Below are positions 15,769 through 25,495 of a stretch of 64,000 nt of DNA, one piece after another. The notes below the pieces were generated by a model that saw nothing but the letters and a program-made list of their open reading frames with translations, searched no databases and was not told the DNA's origin. The translations under genes and the position numbers were made by a program. Source of the stretch: a virus; IMG/VR virus record IMGVR_UViG_3300009314_000008, positions 1 through 64,000 of that record. One strand, written 5' to 3'. Numbering within the stretch: position 1 is the stretch's first letter; the number at the start of each line of letters is the position of its first letter.

Positions 15769-16356
15769 TTATTCTCCTTTGTAAAATTGATCGCTGAATT
15801 GATCGCTAAAACCACCATACTTAATTAATCTATCAAAATATGATGCTTTACAATACACCTTATTAGCAACACAAACAACAATATTTTTCATTCTAATCCC
15901 AAATGCTGACATTATAGCACTTTTTAGAGCCAATGCCGAAACGTGTAGCATGTCAGATGAAGTGGCAAACTGATCGCTATTAAATTGACTACTGAATCCG
16001 GCACTTTTATATTCAAACTGTCCGCAAACTTCATCATTTTCAGTCGTTCCAAAACTGTAATAGGCCCCTGTAGAAACTAATCCGAGAACAAAGTTTGAAT
16101 TTTCTCGATCATCTGCGATCATACCCGCATTAATTGTGATTACTATCCAATCACATTTATCACCAAAACATTTAGCGCTGGCATAATAAACTCCAATTCC
16201 TTTTGACCTAACATCCTCTACTCTTCTTAGGTTACCCCCGTGTCCAACAATATCAAATTTAGATAATGATCCACCTTCTTCAATATTAACTATCTCTTTA
16301 TTTCGTTTTTTAAGATAATCTTTAAGAAATATATCCAGAAATTCGTCTTTATTCAC
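15769..16356 (-). CDS. Hypothetical tail-cluster protein, about 195 aa
   Basis: I favour the GTG at 16356 (VNKDEFLDIF) because it overlaps the upstream stop in the usual GTGAATAA style. ATG 16368 in the same frame is possible but has no SD. The product is soluble, with a hydrophobic core around CDWIVITINAGMIADD and five or more cysteines. The C-terminus contains repeats of the type SDQF (GFSSQFNSDQFATSS and GGFSDQFSDQFYKGE). No family is recognised. Its position between the 960-residue tail protein and fibres suggests a fibre chaperone or attachment protein. Confidence 0.55.
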   Translation of the reverse strand: MNKDEFLDIFLKDYLKKRNKEIVNIEEGGSLSKFDIVGHGGNLRRVEDVRSKGIGVYYASAKCFGDKCDWIVITINAGMIADDRENSNFVLGLVSTGAYYSFGTTENDEVCGQFEYKSAGFSSQFNSDQFATSSDMLHVSALALKSAIMSAFGIRMKNIVVCVANKVYCKASYFDRLIKYGGFSDQFSDQFYKGE

Positions 16357-19204
16357 TTTCTTCTGCATCCACAAAGGTTTTGCTAACTTTCATTGTCCTT
16401 CCAACAAGGTCAGCAAAATCCTCATCCTCTACAATGGCAGCCTTAAGTTCTGCCAAGGTTGGATTGTCCGGAGCATGTATGGTATAATTCTTTGTATCAG
16501 ACCAATTTGTATTCTTAGTCGTATTGCCAAATCGCCCTCTATAAACAAGTTTTGTTATACCATCGCTATCATATTTACTATCTCCCACAGGTAGATTTAT
16601 GCCCCTAAGGGTATTCTGTGTTGACATGAGAGTTTGAATATCTTCTTGAGGGTTGTCCCAGTCAACGGGATCATCCAATATCGTATCTGGGCGAAACCAC
16701 ATATACTCTATTTGGTAATTACCAACAACAGATATTGCATTGAAAGTTATTGTGAATTCATTATTATTATTAATAAGCGTTGGCCCCGAGATTAAACACT
16801 CGTCAGGAACATCCCCAAATATGTCGGTAACCATATCTTGTGTCTGCTGTATTTCGCTGGCGACAATCCTTTCAACTTCACTTATGCCCGCCTTACCATT
16901 TACGTCATTTCTTATCTGAGTAATATCATCTTCTGTTTGTCTTTTAATCTTCGCATCTTCAATACCTTTTCTCATTCTTCTTAAGGTCGCTCTCTCATCG
17001 ACCCAATCAGAAAAGATTATTTCCGGATCCGGCTGCACAATAACGGCCGGTATGTTTATTACGTACGGATTACACCAGTCTCCGACTACCCCATATTCCG
17101 AGATACTGGCAATATAGATAACAAATCTCATTTCGGCACTTACTTTGTATTGGATATTTCTTTCATTTACAACCGTGTTCCATGTATAGCTTTTACCTAA
17201 AGGGTGGCCCGGATCATCAATAACTGTCTTTCTTTTATAATCAGTGTGTTTTTCATCAAGTTTCTGCAATATTTGGTCTTCCGCTATCTTATCCTCAAAA
17301 TTGTATGGATCTGTTGCCCCTAATGTAATCAGAGATTCTTGTGTTTCGCTGAATGTTTTTACCACGGCGTAGGATTTAACTCTATATCCTATTATCTTTT
17401 CATTATCAATCAAGGCCGGTTCATCCCAGTGTATATCCATTTTCCCCGTGACAAAAGGAGTCCCCTCATTAATTTTTTCGGATTCTTCGTAAATAGAGTC
17501 TTCAAGCCCCTCTATTACTTCACTCTCGGTTGCCACTTGATCATCGAATATATCTTTATAATCATTAGCATCATCTATAAAATCACTTTCTTCCCCCAAT
17601 ATATAAGATAACAAGTTGTCTGCCTCGCTCGAACTAATTGCTCCCGAGGTTTCAGCGTCGTCTATCCTAGATGTTAGATCATTATATTTTTTTACATTAA
17701 CATCATCTATGTTACATCCTAAACTGTCCGTCGCCTTAAATTTCAGGTTACCTGTTCCCACTGTAGTTATATCCTGCTCATAAGTTCCATTAGCCGTTAT
17801 TACAGAACCTTCGGTGCCACCTATTTCTGGAGTCAGCGTTCCCCCAGTATATCCGCTGACGTTAAAGGTTAACCTATATTTAGTTGATGATGCTACCAAT
17901 ATGTCTTGTTCAAGATCTCCATCTCCACCGGAATGTGAGGCATTGCCCCCAGAGATTGTCCACCCTGTGCCTTTTGTCCAATTAACATCAGCAGAAAAAT
18001 CACCATTTGTAACCTTCTCTGACCATAGTTGTAATTTATTTACTTTATTAATAATTTCTTGAATTGTGCTTGATTTTCCCTGGTATCTCGATCTATTAGA
18101 TATAGATATTTCTCTTAATTTGATATCTTCATAAACCTTATCGGCGATATCATAATCGTCCGGAGTTATCTCAACCGTTATAGTATTCGTGTTTATGGCA
18201 TTAGGCATTGATGGTATTTTTTCTGCCAACACCATTTTATCCCCTTCTCCATCATCCAGATTGATCACAAGATTATTCGATAGAGTATAAAGTCTTCTTG
18301 CTTGATTTGCCGTAAGGCGATCTGTATGATAAAATAAATAGTTGACTCCCAGTTCGTCAATATTTACTATCCCCCTATGAAGTTGTATTAATTGAGATAT
18401 TTCTCCTGTATTGATTGTTGCTTTATTGTAATGTCTGATATCAATAATCGGAGACCAAACTACCGTGCTGGCAACATTCTCAAAATGGTGATGATCGGGA
18501 ACGGTGTTATAACCTCCACGGGATACGATAGTATAGACACCTCCGCTTTCGCTGACCTCAATATATTCATTTCCTACTAGCAAATACGGAGTATTAGAAT
18601 CGTAGTTTGCCAATGCCCCAGATAATGATAAATCTCCGCTATCGTCATCTACTGTTGTTTCGCCACTTGTAATAGTACTTGAATTAGATGCTATTTCTCC
18701 ACTACTGTTGACATAAATATATGCGATTGCTACTTTACTAGTATCTCTTGCTGCATCCACTGTTCCAACGGTTAGTTGAGCAGAATCATTTAATAGGGGA
18801 TAAATCGTATCCGGGGTCATTGTCCCGCCGGGGAATGCATTCTCATATCCGGTGAGAGATTTTTCCTCATCATATTCAACGTAAAGATAATAATGTCCCT
18901 CTACATCTGGAATTGAGACATTTGTTAATGCAGACAAATATATTATTTCACCGTCTGATCCCATGGCATAGCCCGGTTGTACTCGAACTGTCGTTGTGTT
19001 TAGTTTGGTAACAGTAAAATAATCATTATCTGTTAATCGCCCGTCGCTTTTTATCCCAGCGATTACACCAAATGACAACACCCCTCCAGATGTAAACATG
19101 GAGTCATATCTTTGCTGAATATTCTTCACCATCTGTAATTGCAGATACTCCAATACGCGTCTTCTCTGCATTATTAGATTAGCAAAATCAGTAAAAATAT
19201 TCAC
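16349..19204 (-). CDS. Large tail/baseplate fibre protein with carbohydrate-binding-like module
   Basis: The start is taken as the GTG that overlaps the previous TGA (GTGA), with AGGGAG upstream. The longer ATG at 19231 would overlap by 31 bases. The N-terminal part (LQMVKNIQQRYDSMFTSGGV, then VRVQPGYAMGSDGEIIYL) is like baseplate-attached fibre proteins that start with a helical base and a beta domain. Around residues 405-510, LWSEKVTNGDFSADVNWTKG begins a CBM4/9-type jelly-roll. The C-terminal 450 residues mix coiled coil (helical, Asp/Glu rich) and Fn3-like strands (MDIHWDEPALIDNEKIIGY). It probably links baseplate to distal adhesins. Confidence 0.7.
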   Translation of the reverse strand: MNIFTDFANLIMQRRRVLEYLQLQMVKNIQQRYDSMFTSGGVLSFGVIAGIKSDGRLTDNDYFTVTKLNTTTVRVQPGYAMGSDGEIIYLSALTNVSIPDVEGHYYLYVEYDEEKSLTGYENAFPGGTMTPDTIYPLLNDSAQLTVGTVDAARDTSKVAIAYIYVNSSGEIASNSSTITSGETTVDDDSGDLSLSGALANYDSNTPYLLVGNEYIEVSESGGVYTIVSRGGYNTVPDHHHFENVASTVVWSPIIDIRHYNKATINTGEISQLIQLHRGIVNIDELGVNYLFYHTDRLTANQARRLYTLSNNLVINLDDGEGDKMVLAEKIPSMPNAINTNTITVEITPDDYDIADKVYEDIKLREISISNRSRYQGKSSTIQEIINKVNKLQLWSEKVTNGDFSADVNWTKGTGWTISGGNASHSGGDGDLEQDILVASSTKYRLTFNVSGYTGGTLTPEIGGTEGSVITANGTYEQDITTVGTGNLKFKATDSLGCNIDDVNVKKYNDLTSRIDDAETSGAISSSEADNLLSYILGEESDFIDDANDYKDIFDDQVATESEVIEGLEDSIYEESEKINEGTPFVTGKMDIHWDEPALIDNEKIIGYRVKSYAVVKTFSETQESLITLGATDPYNFEDKIAEDQILQKLDEKHTDYKRKTVIDDPGHPLGKSYTWNTVVNERNIQYKVSAEMRFVIYIASISEYGVVGDWCNPYVINIPAVIVQPDPEIIFSDWVDERATLRRMRKGIEDAKIKRQTEDDITQIRNDVNGKAGISEVERIVASEIQQTQDMVTDIFGDVPDECLISGPTLINNNNEFTITFNAISVVGNYQIEYMWFRPDTILDDPVDWDNPQEDIQTLMSTQNTLRGINLPVGDSKYDSDGITKLVYRGRFGNTTKNTNWSDTKNYTIHAPDNPTLAELKAAIVEDEDFADLVGRTMKVSKTFVDAEESE

Positions 19205-19647
19205 ACCGCGCTCCCTGCCCCTATTTTCCAATTTGACCCGTCACTATAAATATATAAAGTCTCATTATTGCTGGTGAGATCTTGTGACGCTGATCCCTCA
19301 ATGGTCTCAGATCCTTCGGTGGTTATAGATGCGGTATTGCTGGCTGAAACTTTTTTAAATAAATACCTCTTGCCAGCTATCAGTAAATCTGTATCCAGGA
19401 CAACAGTGATGTCTCCATCAGCGGTATTTAATTCGATAATATAATCAGTATTCAATACAGTGTAAGGGCTATCAGCAACGGCAATTATTTTAAACGGAAC
19501 CTGCAACATCAATCTCTGCAGAATAGCAAGGGTTGCATATTTTAATTTCGATGTAGAATCTTGATAAACAGCTGTCAAATCTGTTAAAGCCGCTGATGTT
19601 ACTGGATCTAACTCAGACACCTGCTTAGTCGGAATGGGTAATGTCAT
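19201..19647 (-). CDS. Small tail fibre-like protein, 148 aa
   Basis: It starts with SD GGAGGATAA. The N-terminal VSELDPVTSAALTDLTAVYQ is the short helical segment often seen at the base of fibre proteins. The rest is a beta-helix-like fold (FKIIAVADSPYTVLNTDY, ITVVLDTDLLIAGKRYLFKK, TETIEGSASQ-type strand, LYIYSDGSNWKIG) common in phage tail fibres. It overlaps the next gene by GTGA. Confidence 0.65.
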   Translation of the reverse strand: MTLPIPTKQVSELDPVTSAALTDLTAVYQDSTSKLKYATLAILQRLMLQVPFKIIAVADSPYTVLNTDYIIELNTADGDITVVLDTDLLIAGKRYLFKKVSASNTASITTEGSETIEGSASQDLTSNNETLYIYSDGSNWKIGAGSAV

Positions 19648-19658
19648 TTATCCTCCAT

Positions 19659-22600
19659 TTATATGTTCCAAAGATGTCCACCTCCTTTTGGTAACAGGAC
19701 ATTTAGAACCTTTGTAATATTTTCTTGGTAATTTGGAAAATTTGTCAAGATATTTTCATACCCATGTAGTATTTTAATGGGCGTGATCATATATTCTCCG
19801 GCATCGGTCACAATATAATATCCGTCTTCAGTTACAACATTCGTCTTTACTAATCCATCGATTGTTATTTTATTGTGAACCGACAAACTCTTTAACAACA
19901 GGATTTTTGCATTGTCTGCAATTTTATAATTATGTTCTAGATTTTCAGCAAGGGTAAGCGTTTGCCCTTCTATTCCTATTATTTTATGCAATTCCGCTTC
20001 TGTTGTATCTCCATAAATCAATATATAACGATATGTGTTGATTATATTTATTTCACTCGCCAAAACAATTTCATTCTGGTGAGCATTAGCATTTGATTGA
20101 AGTACTTTCACTACATTGTCGCCATAACCAAGATATGCAGCCTTTTTAACTATCGGCAGAGTATTAATATTGACAGATATTTCGGCGTCCATTTCACATT
20201 CTAGACCAATCAGCCCATCTAACTTTCTTGTATATAATTTGTTATCGAGAGGATATACATATGCGTCTATTAATGATATAATCAAGTCACCATTTTCTGT
20301 GACAAGATAATTCCCTTCCCCATCAATTATATAATTAACCATATTGGATAAATCAATATCAACCTTAAGAGCGTATCTGTCCAGAATCCTGTCGTAGTTT
20401 CCCTCCAGTATTATAGCATATCCTCCATAATGACAATTTTCTGTATCTTCATCCCAGACTATTAATATCTGTTCAAGACCTCTAAAATTATAGTCCATGT
20501 CTTCTACTTCTACCCACCAATAGCCATTTTCATCCTGATAAGCCTTTACAATTCTATGGGAGTTAGTAGATAATCTTGGTTTTATGGTAATACTCTCACC
20601 GTCCGCGAGGTTGTCAACACTGTCCAAATTTACCTTGGTATTATCTCCAGTATTGCTCTCTGTGGGACTATATATTTTATCAACTTCTTCGCTGTAAATT
20701 GCTTTAACATAACTAGGTCTTAATGCCTCCCCGTATCCCGCAACATCATTATCTATGTAATTGTCTAACCATCCTGATATTTCGAATGCTTTTTGCAAAT
20801 TTTTAAACCTTGGTATTCTGTCTCCATCCTTGACATTGTCCGGAAATTCTATATATTTCTCCAGCGTTTCTGATTCGGTTGCAATATATGGATATCCATT
20901 ATCATCATAATTTACATTGCGCTGATGAACCATTAAGACTTCACCTTCTGGAATCTCATTATCTAAAGATAGTTCTATTATTTTTTTATTCACTCTATCG
21001 AATAAAACACAATTCTTATAGATTGAACGATCTAATAAAGTATAGACCACTATGTCATATGTTCCATCTGTTATTGTAGCATCAAGAACAGCATTATCAC
21101 CATCTTTCTCTATTACTTGGTAGACATTACCATCTATGATTACAATATCATTAACAGAGGCGTTTTCGCCAATCCCGATAATAACATTAGAAGTTACCGC
21201 CTGGCCGTTATATTTAACTTTTTTATCCGCTATATATATTCTTTCATTATCTTTTACCGCATAAACGGGTACTGAATAATATAACCTATATCTGGGAAGG
21301 ATGTCGCTAGGATAGTCTGTTTCAATTATTTTTACCATTCCGGGATATTTCGCGAAAGGTATCCCAGCCATGGCATGAATAAAGAAATTTAGATTATCTT
21401 CTGTTGGACCGGTTCGAACTATTGTCCAAATCATCCTCAATAAACTTATTTTTATATCATAATGATAATCTCCGAGAGAAACATCCAATAGCCCGGTCAC
21501 AAAATTTTCTGCAATATCGTTCTTGATATAAATTTCCTGTGCCCAATAATCATCTAAATCCCCATCTGCTGATAATTGAGATGCTGTTTGGATTAAGACT
21601 TTCCTATTATCTCCTAAATGGTCGTTTCTTACAACTCCGGATATAAACGGTAAATATTGATCAATTATTTCATAATTTGTTCCCTCTTCAATTAACGCCG
21701 TCGCGGTATTTATCTTATTTTGCATATTCTCAATGCCAAAAACATCTTCATTCAGCAGATATGATGTGCAATCTCCATAAAGTAAAGACATTGTGGAATA
21801 TCGTTCCAACACAGCCTCTGATCCACTTGACAACTGTCGATACAGATAAATATATTCAGGAGCATCTGGGTCTATCATAATATTCCAACATTTGTACCCA
21901 GTGCCGACAGCAACTGTTATTATCCGGGGAATCATCTCAAATGTTTTCAGGTTAACCAGTTTGATTGTATATTGGTCTTCTCCATCTGCTACAACTCTAG
22001 GCAAGATAATCAGATTATTGTTTATAATTAGATCGCTCCCATAGGTACCTTCTCCAAGATTATGGATGTGTTCCACAGATAAATCCTGTTTTTTCCATCG
22101 GTTTATGCCCACGGGAGTGCCTGATTCATCTATAGTATAGACATAGTATTCATCCTGGACTATATTATCTCCATTTATTGAGGTGGAAGGATCTGCCGTT
22201 CTTTGATCAAGAGACAAATCGGACTTCAATATTTTATACATTTCTTTTAATGTGTTACTATAAGCGTATAAATAATCTCCATCTTCTATTATACAGCGAA
22301 TATTTGTGTTGCTATCATCGAAATAGTTCGCTCCATCTATATTCTCGCTGAATATTGTGCCGTCAGATATCTTAAATTTTATTATATCCCCTGTTTCATA
22401 TCCCCCAAGATATATATATTCATCATCAGCGCATCCAGAACTTGTTCCGTGGTTTGATCCAATAGCATCACTTGATGCGAATACCTCCCATGTTTCAACA
22501 ACTTCCAGGGTGTCTAAATCTATCTTATATAAATGCGGTTGGAATGGGTCAGGATTCGTCTGCGCCGGATCACAATAATCTGCTATCCACAAATAACCAT

Positions 22601-23054
22601 CTTTAATTACAATACAATTTAAAAAACCTCCCACATGGAAATCAACATCATCGTCTATACTTTTGGTAGTTACAGCCATTGTTGAAAGATCCACTCTGAC
22701 TATAATTGCATTCCCTGTTTGTACACAATCAACACTATACCAATAGCCATTATTAATAATCGATGCATCTCCCCAATAGGCCGGGATAACCTCTGTAACT
22801 GCCAGAGGCTCTGTTGTATGCTCAGTTTTTATCCCATAAAGATTTGAAAACTTTTCCCAATAACGCTTTCTAAATTCCAGAGCAGAATCTGGAAACATAA
22901 GAGCCACAGCATCTTCTTTATTCTTCAATTCTCTAACTAATTCAATCATTCCCTGCCAAATCTTTGTGATAGGTCTTTTGTTTTTTAAAAGAATATAATA
23001 ATCACTAACCACCTGCCACAGGGATCTTGCTTCGTTAAGACTGTTTAATACCAT
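19659..23054 (-). CDS. Very large baseplate/tail protein with beta-propeller domain, 1131 aa
   Basis: Residues about 1-55 are helical and may anchor to the baseplate. Residues about 85-440 carry repeated propeller-like blades with phrases such as GYLWIADYCDPAQ, YIYLGGYETGDIIKF, DYLYAYSNTLKEMYKI, YYVYTIDESG. Residues 450-1131 are mostly beta with short hydrophobic loops, including two near-identical cradle repeats (NYLVTENGDLIISLIDAYV and YYIVTDAGEYMITPIKIL). Cotranscribed with the holin-like gene upstream, with a 20-base overlap. No enzymatic motif is apparent. A receptor-binding or baseplate periphery role is likely from position. Confidence 0.65.
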   Translation of the reverse strand: MVLNSLNEARSLWQVVSDYYILLKNKRPITKIWQGMIELVRELKNKEDAVALMFPDSALEFRKRYWEKFSNLYGIKTEHTTEPLAVTEVIPAYWGDASIINNGYWYSVDCVQTGNAIIVRVDLSTMAVTTKSIDDDVDFHVGGFLNCIVIKDGYLWIADYCDPAQTNPDPFQPHLYKIDLDTLEVVETWEVFASSDAIGSNHGTSSGCADDEYIYLGGYETGDIIKFKISDGTIFSENIDGANYFDDSNTNIRCIIEDGDYLYAYSNTLKEMYKILKSDLSLDQRTADPSTSINGDNIVQDEYYVYTIDESGTPVGINRWKKQDLSVEHIHNLGEGTYGSDLIINNNLIILPRVVADGEDQYTIKLVNLKTFEMIPRIITVAVGTGYKCWNIMIDPDAPEYIYLYRQLSSGSEAVLERYSTMSLLYGDCTSYLLNEDVFGIENMQNKINTATALIEEGTNYEIIDQYLPFISGVVRNDHLGDNRKVLIQTASQLSADGDLDDYWAQEIYIKNDIAENFVTGLLDVSLGDYHYDIKISLLRMIWTIVRTGPTEDNLNFFIHAMAGIPFAKYPGMVKIIETDYPSDILPRYRLYYSVPVYAVKDNERIYIADKKVKYNGQAVTSNVIIGIGENASVNDIVIIDGNVYQVIEKDGDNAVLDATITDGTYDIVVYTLLDRSIYKNCVLFDRVNKKIIELSLDNEIPEGEVLMVHQRNVNYDDNGYPYIATESETLEKYIEFPDNVKDGDRIPRFKNLQKAFEISGWLDNYIDNDVAGYGEALRPSYVKAIYSEEVDKIYSPTESNTGDNTKVNLDSVDNLADGESITIKPRLSTNSHRIVKAYQDENGYWWVEVEDMDYNFRGLEQILIVWDEDTENCHYGGYAIILEGNYDRILDRYALKVDIDLSNMVNYIIDGEGNYLVTENGDLIISLIDAYVYPLDNKLYTRKLDGLIGLECEMDAEISVNINTLPIVKKAAYLGYGDNVVKVLQSNANAHQNEIVLASEINIINTYRYILIYGDTTEAELHKIIGIEGQTLTLAENLEHNYKIADNAKILLLKSLSVHNKITIDGLVKTNVVTEDGYYIVTDAGEYMITPIKILHGYENILTNFPNYQENITKVLNVLLPKGGGHLWNI

Positions 23055-23430
23055 TTGAGGCCTTTGCTTTTCCTTCCATAATTTCTTTTCTGCTTGTTAT
23101 CCAGCGATAAATATTCTGGGCACCCATGAATACTAGGGCGGCCACAATCAAATAATTAACATGTTCGGAAATAGTTGCTCCGTTGCCGTTATAGGCGGCA
23201 AATATCTTTGAGACTACGGTAAATTTTAGCGTCCAGGAGAACAAATAAGCAAAACCAGCGTTCAACCATCGCTGGATTTCTTTGGGAAATCCATCTTTAA
23301 AGATTTTTCCCCATTCGTCCGGAAATGCTTTGATCATACTGGATAATATATTTACCACAGCATATACACAGAGAGATAGAAAGAAAAACATTACTATCTC
23401 CATACTAAATTGTTTAATTATTTGCTCCAT
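23035..23430 (-). CDS. Holin-like membrane protein, 131 aa
   Basis: Three hydrophobic segments (about residues 10-33, 55-75, 88-108) are separated by short polar loops and followed by a charged C-terminal tail, the usual look of a phage holin. The SD is GGAGCG. No endolysin gene is adjacent, and its place inside the tail cluster is unusual for a lysis gene. It could instead be a virion or envelope protein. Confidence 0.45.
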   Translation of the reverse strand: MEQIIKQFSMEIVMFFFLSLCVYAVVNILSSMIKAFPDEWGKIFKDGFPKEIQRWLNAGFAYLFSWTLKFTVVSKIFAAYNGNGATISEHVNYLIVAALVFMGAQNIYRWITSRKEIMEGKAKASNGIKQS

Positions 23431-23539
23431 TTTCGCTCCTTTTCATTACTATAGACGGTTTATGATGAATAGGGGCAGAACTTGGTACCCCTTTTTGCTT
23501 TTTCTTTACTGGCTCTTTCTTCTTTTCTTTTTTTGCCAT
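23414..23539 (-). CDS. Small very basic protein, 41 aa
   Basis: Starts MAKKEKKKEPVKKKQKG. It is almost half lysine in the first 17 residues, then a neutral tail with two histidines. It overlaps the start of the holin-like gene in another frame. A weak SD (AGGTAG) lies 13 bases upstream. Such peptides may bind nucleic acid or act as lysis regulators. Function unknown. Confidence 0.45.
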   Translation of the reverse strand: MAKKEKKKEPVKKKQKGVPSSAPIHHKPSIVMKRSENGANN

Positions 23540-23545
23540 TCGTGA

Positions 23546-25492
23546 TTATATTCTACCTTCTAATCTAAATATAGCCGTTTTATTAATAGTTATTACATCT
23601 CCGGGAACATTGATAATTTCTTTTGTCTTCACGCCGTTTTCCCTATAATTATCGGTAACGACCAAATAGGATAGTTCTCTTACCCCCTGTAGATATAAAT
23701 ATTCTTTAATTCCTTCATATGTTAGGGATACCTCCCCATCCTTTGATGTTAAGGTATTAACATAATCCTCAATATGGCCTTTTATGGTGGACAAAATAGT
23801 GTTATCGCCAGTTGTAGCAACAATGGACAATAGATGAATATTTTTATGCCTGACCAAAATATCCTGCCCCTTATAATGAATATGTGGCTCATTGACCCAA
23901 TTTTGCACATTTTTAACCAGGGAACTATAATAATAAGTTATTCTCACCTCACTTGAGATTGCGGGATTAAATTTTATAATACTCTGTCCCCGTACAGATC
24001 TTTCATAATTATTGTCATTGTGTTCCCATATATAGTCAATCCCCTCCGTCAATTCAATCTCTGGACTACTATCTTTGATAATTATTTTATCAATCCATAC
24101 TGGCACTCTATTGCTAAAATCTATCACGTTAATGTAGTCAGATAAATCCGGTTCCACATCCACCGTATCGCTTTTGAGATATTCATCATCAATATAAACG
24201 TCCACACATCCACCTATATTGACCCCACTATTGTATGAACTCCGAACATCTATATAATCCAGAGAAATTGCCGCCTCTGTTGTTAATCCCGAGGGATAGG
24301 ATGTTTGTACTTTTATTTTAATAGTATTATCTGTCGCATAATACTCTGTATCAATATCGTTCGAAATAGTTAATCCCGAGACAGAAAATGTATTTTCTGC
24401 TATTTGTTCCCATACTTCTTGAGATGGATCCCATACATACATTTTTAATCCATCTCCCCCATATCCGGAACCATATCCTTTGATGTAGAGTTGGATCATG
24501 TCCGCCAAGGTGCTGATATCGAATTCAAAATAGTTGACAGCATATTCTCCCGCCAATCTTCTTATCTGAATGTTATCATAATACCATTTATACCCAGCCG
24601 TATCAACCGTTGATATTCCGAAGGCATCCATATTAGAGGTGGCAAGATATTCTGATAAGGGAGTTCTCGCCCCACAACTTATTTTTGCCGTTGCTTCCTC
24701 AAGGGCTTCTTCTGTTTCTTCCAAATAGAAATCGATCGCATTATCTTCGCTTATTTGCATTTTGAAATAATAATCAGTATTTTTTTCAATCTTGGTTATT
24801 CCAGACACTATGTATGCTAATGTATTACCGGGGAATTCCATCACTTTATTGACATACATATCAGCATTCACCAGATCATTATCAACAATGAAGATATTGG
24901 GTTCACAAACGAGTATGGTTACTTCTCCTGATGGTGTGATATTTTCCGGAAACACACAATCTGTCAAAATATCTGTGTCTCGGGTAAACTCAAACGGAAC
25001 ATAATAGATTTTATTCCCAATAACATTAGATATAAATGCTACTGTGTTGGTACCCAGGTGTACTCCGTCCCCAGGATTTAGTGTTATTGTTGTTCCAGAG
25101 ACTGTTCCCGTTAATTCAAGACTTTCTGCATCGTAGGATGAAGGTCTCCATACTATTCCGTATCCGCTAATGGCATCTGCCTTCCCGGAAGATGGTTTTC
25201 TCACAGTAATATAACTATATCCGCCATGGCTCCCGCTTTCAACAGGATCATAATCGGTTCTAAACTTCCCCGTTATCTCAATATTTTTCTGCAATTCTGA
25301 ACTCAACTTTTTCTGACATATTGGGTTATAAGTTTCAACAGGAATATCATCTCCGCTGCTATATTCTTCCAAGAACTTTGAAACATCAAAACGGAGAGCG
25401 ATATTGGTAGTTGGATTAACAGCAGACGGAGTATCCCCCGTTGGGGATACTGGTAAACTCTGATTTACCACATCTTCTACGAATTGTGCCAT
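23546..25492 (-). CDS. Baseplate/tail-associated protein, 648 aa
   Basis: It follows the baseplate J-like gene with a 3-base gap. The N-terminus (MAQFVEDVVNQSLPVSP) is helical. Then come beta-rich domains: FRTDYDPVESGSHGGYSYIT, a jelly-roll-like region (about 230-400) and a C-terminal wedge-like region (about 470-648) with IWEHNDNNYERSVRG and VRITYYYSSLVKNVQNWVNE. The peptide SVSGLTISND is encoded by a 30-bp sequence repeated exactly in the gene at 41551. It is probably a fibre-connecting baseplate protein. Confidence 0.65.
   Translation of the reverse strand: MAQFVEDVVNQSLPVSPTGDTPSAVNPTTNIALRFDVSKFLEEYSSGDDIPVETYNPICQKKLSSELQKNIEITGKFRTDYDPVESGSHGGYSYITVRKPSSGKADAISGYGIVWRPSSYDAESLELTGTVSGTTITLNPGDGVHLGTNTVAFISNVIGNKIYYVPFEFTRDTDILTDCVFPENITPSGEVTILVCEPNIFIVDNDLVNADMYVNKVMEFPGNTLAYIVSGITKIEKNTDYYFKMQISEDNAIDFYLEETEEALEEATAKISCGARTPLSEYLATSNMDAFGISTVDTAGYKWYYDNIQIRRLAGEYAVNYFEFDISTLADMIQLYIKGYGSGYGGDGLKMYVWDPSQEVWEQIAENTFSVSGLTISNDIDTEYYATDNTIKIKVQTSYPSGLTTEAAISLDYIDVRSSYNSGVNIGGCVDVYIDDEYLKSDTVDVEPDLSDYINVIDFSNRVPVWIDKIIIKDSSPEIELTEGIDYIWEHNDNNYERSVRGQSIIKFNPAISSEVRITYYYSSLVKNVQNWVNEPHIHYKGQDILVRHKNIHLLSIVATTGDNTILSTIKGHIEDYVNTLTSKDGEVSLTYEGIKEYLYLQGVRELSYLVVTDNYRENGVKTKEIINVPGDVITINKTAIFRLEGRI
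24356..24385. repeat. 30-bp dispersed exact repeat, copy 1
   Basis: Identical to 41897-41926. Both are read in the same phase on the minus strand as SVSGLTISND inside otherwise unlike proteins. Confidence 0.85.
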
Positions 25493-25495
25493 AAA

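Noticed and set aside
20000-24000. Plus-strand ORFs of 60-110 codons opposite the tail genes
   Set aside because: Shadows of the minus-strand genes. They lack SD sites and have low-complexity Ile/Tyr/Ser-rich translations expected from antisense AT-rich sequence.
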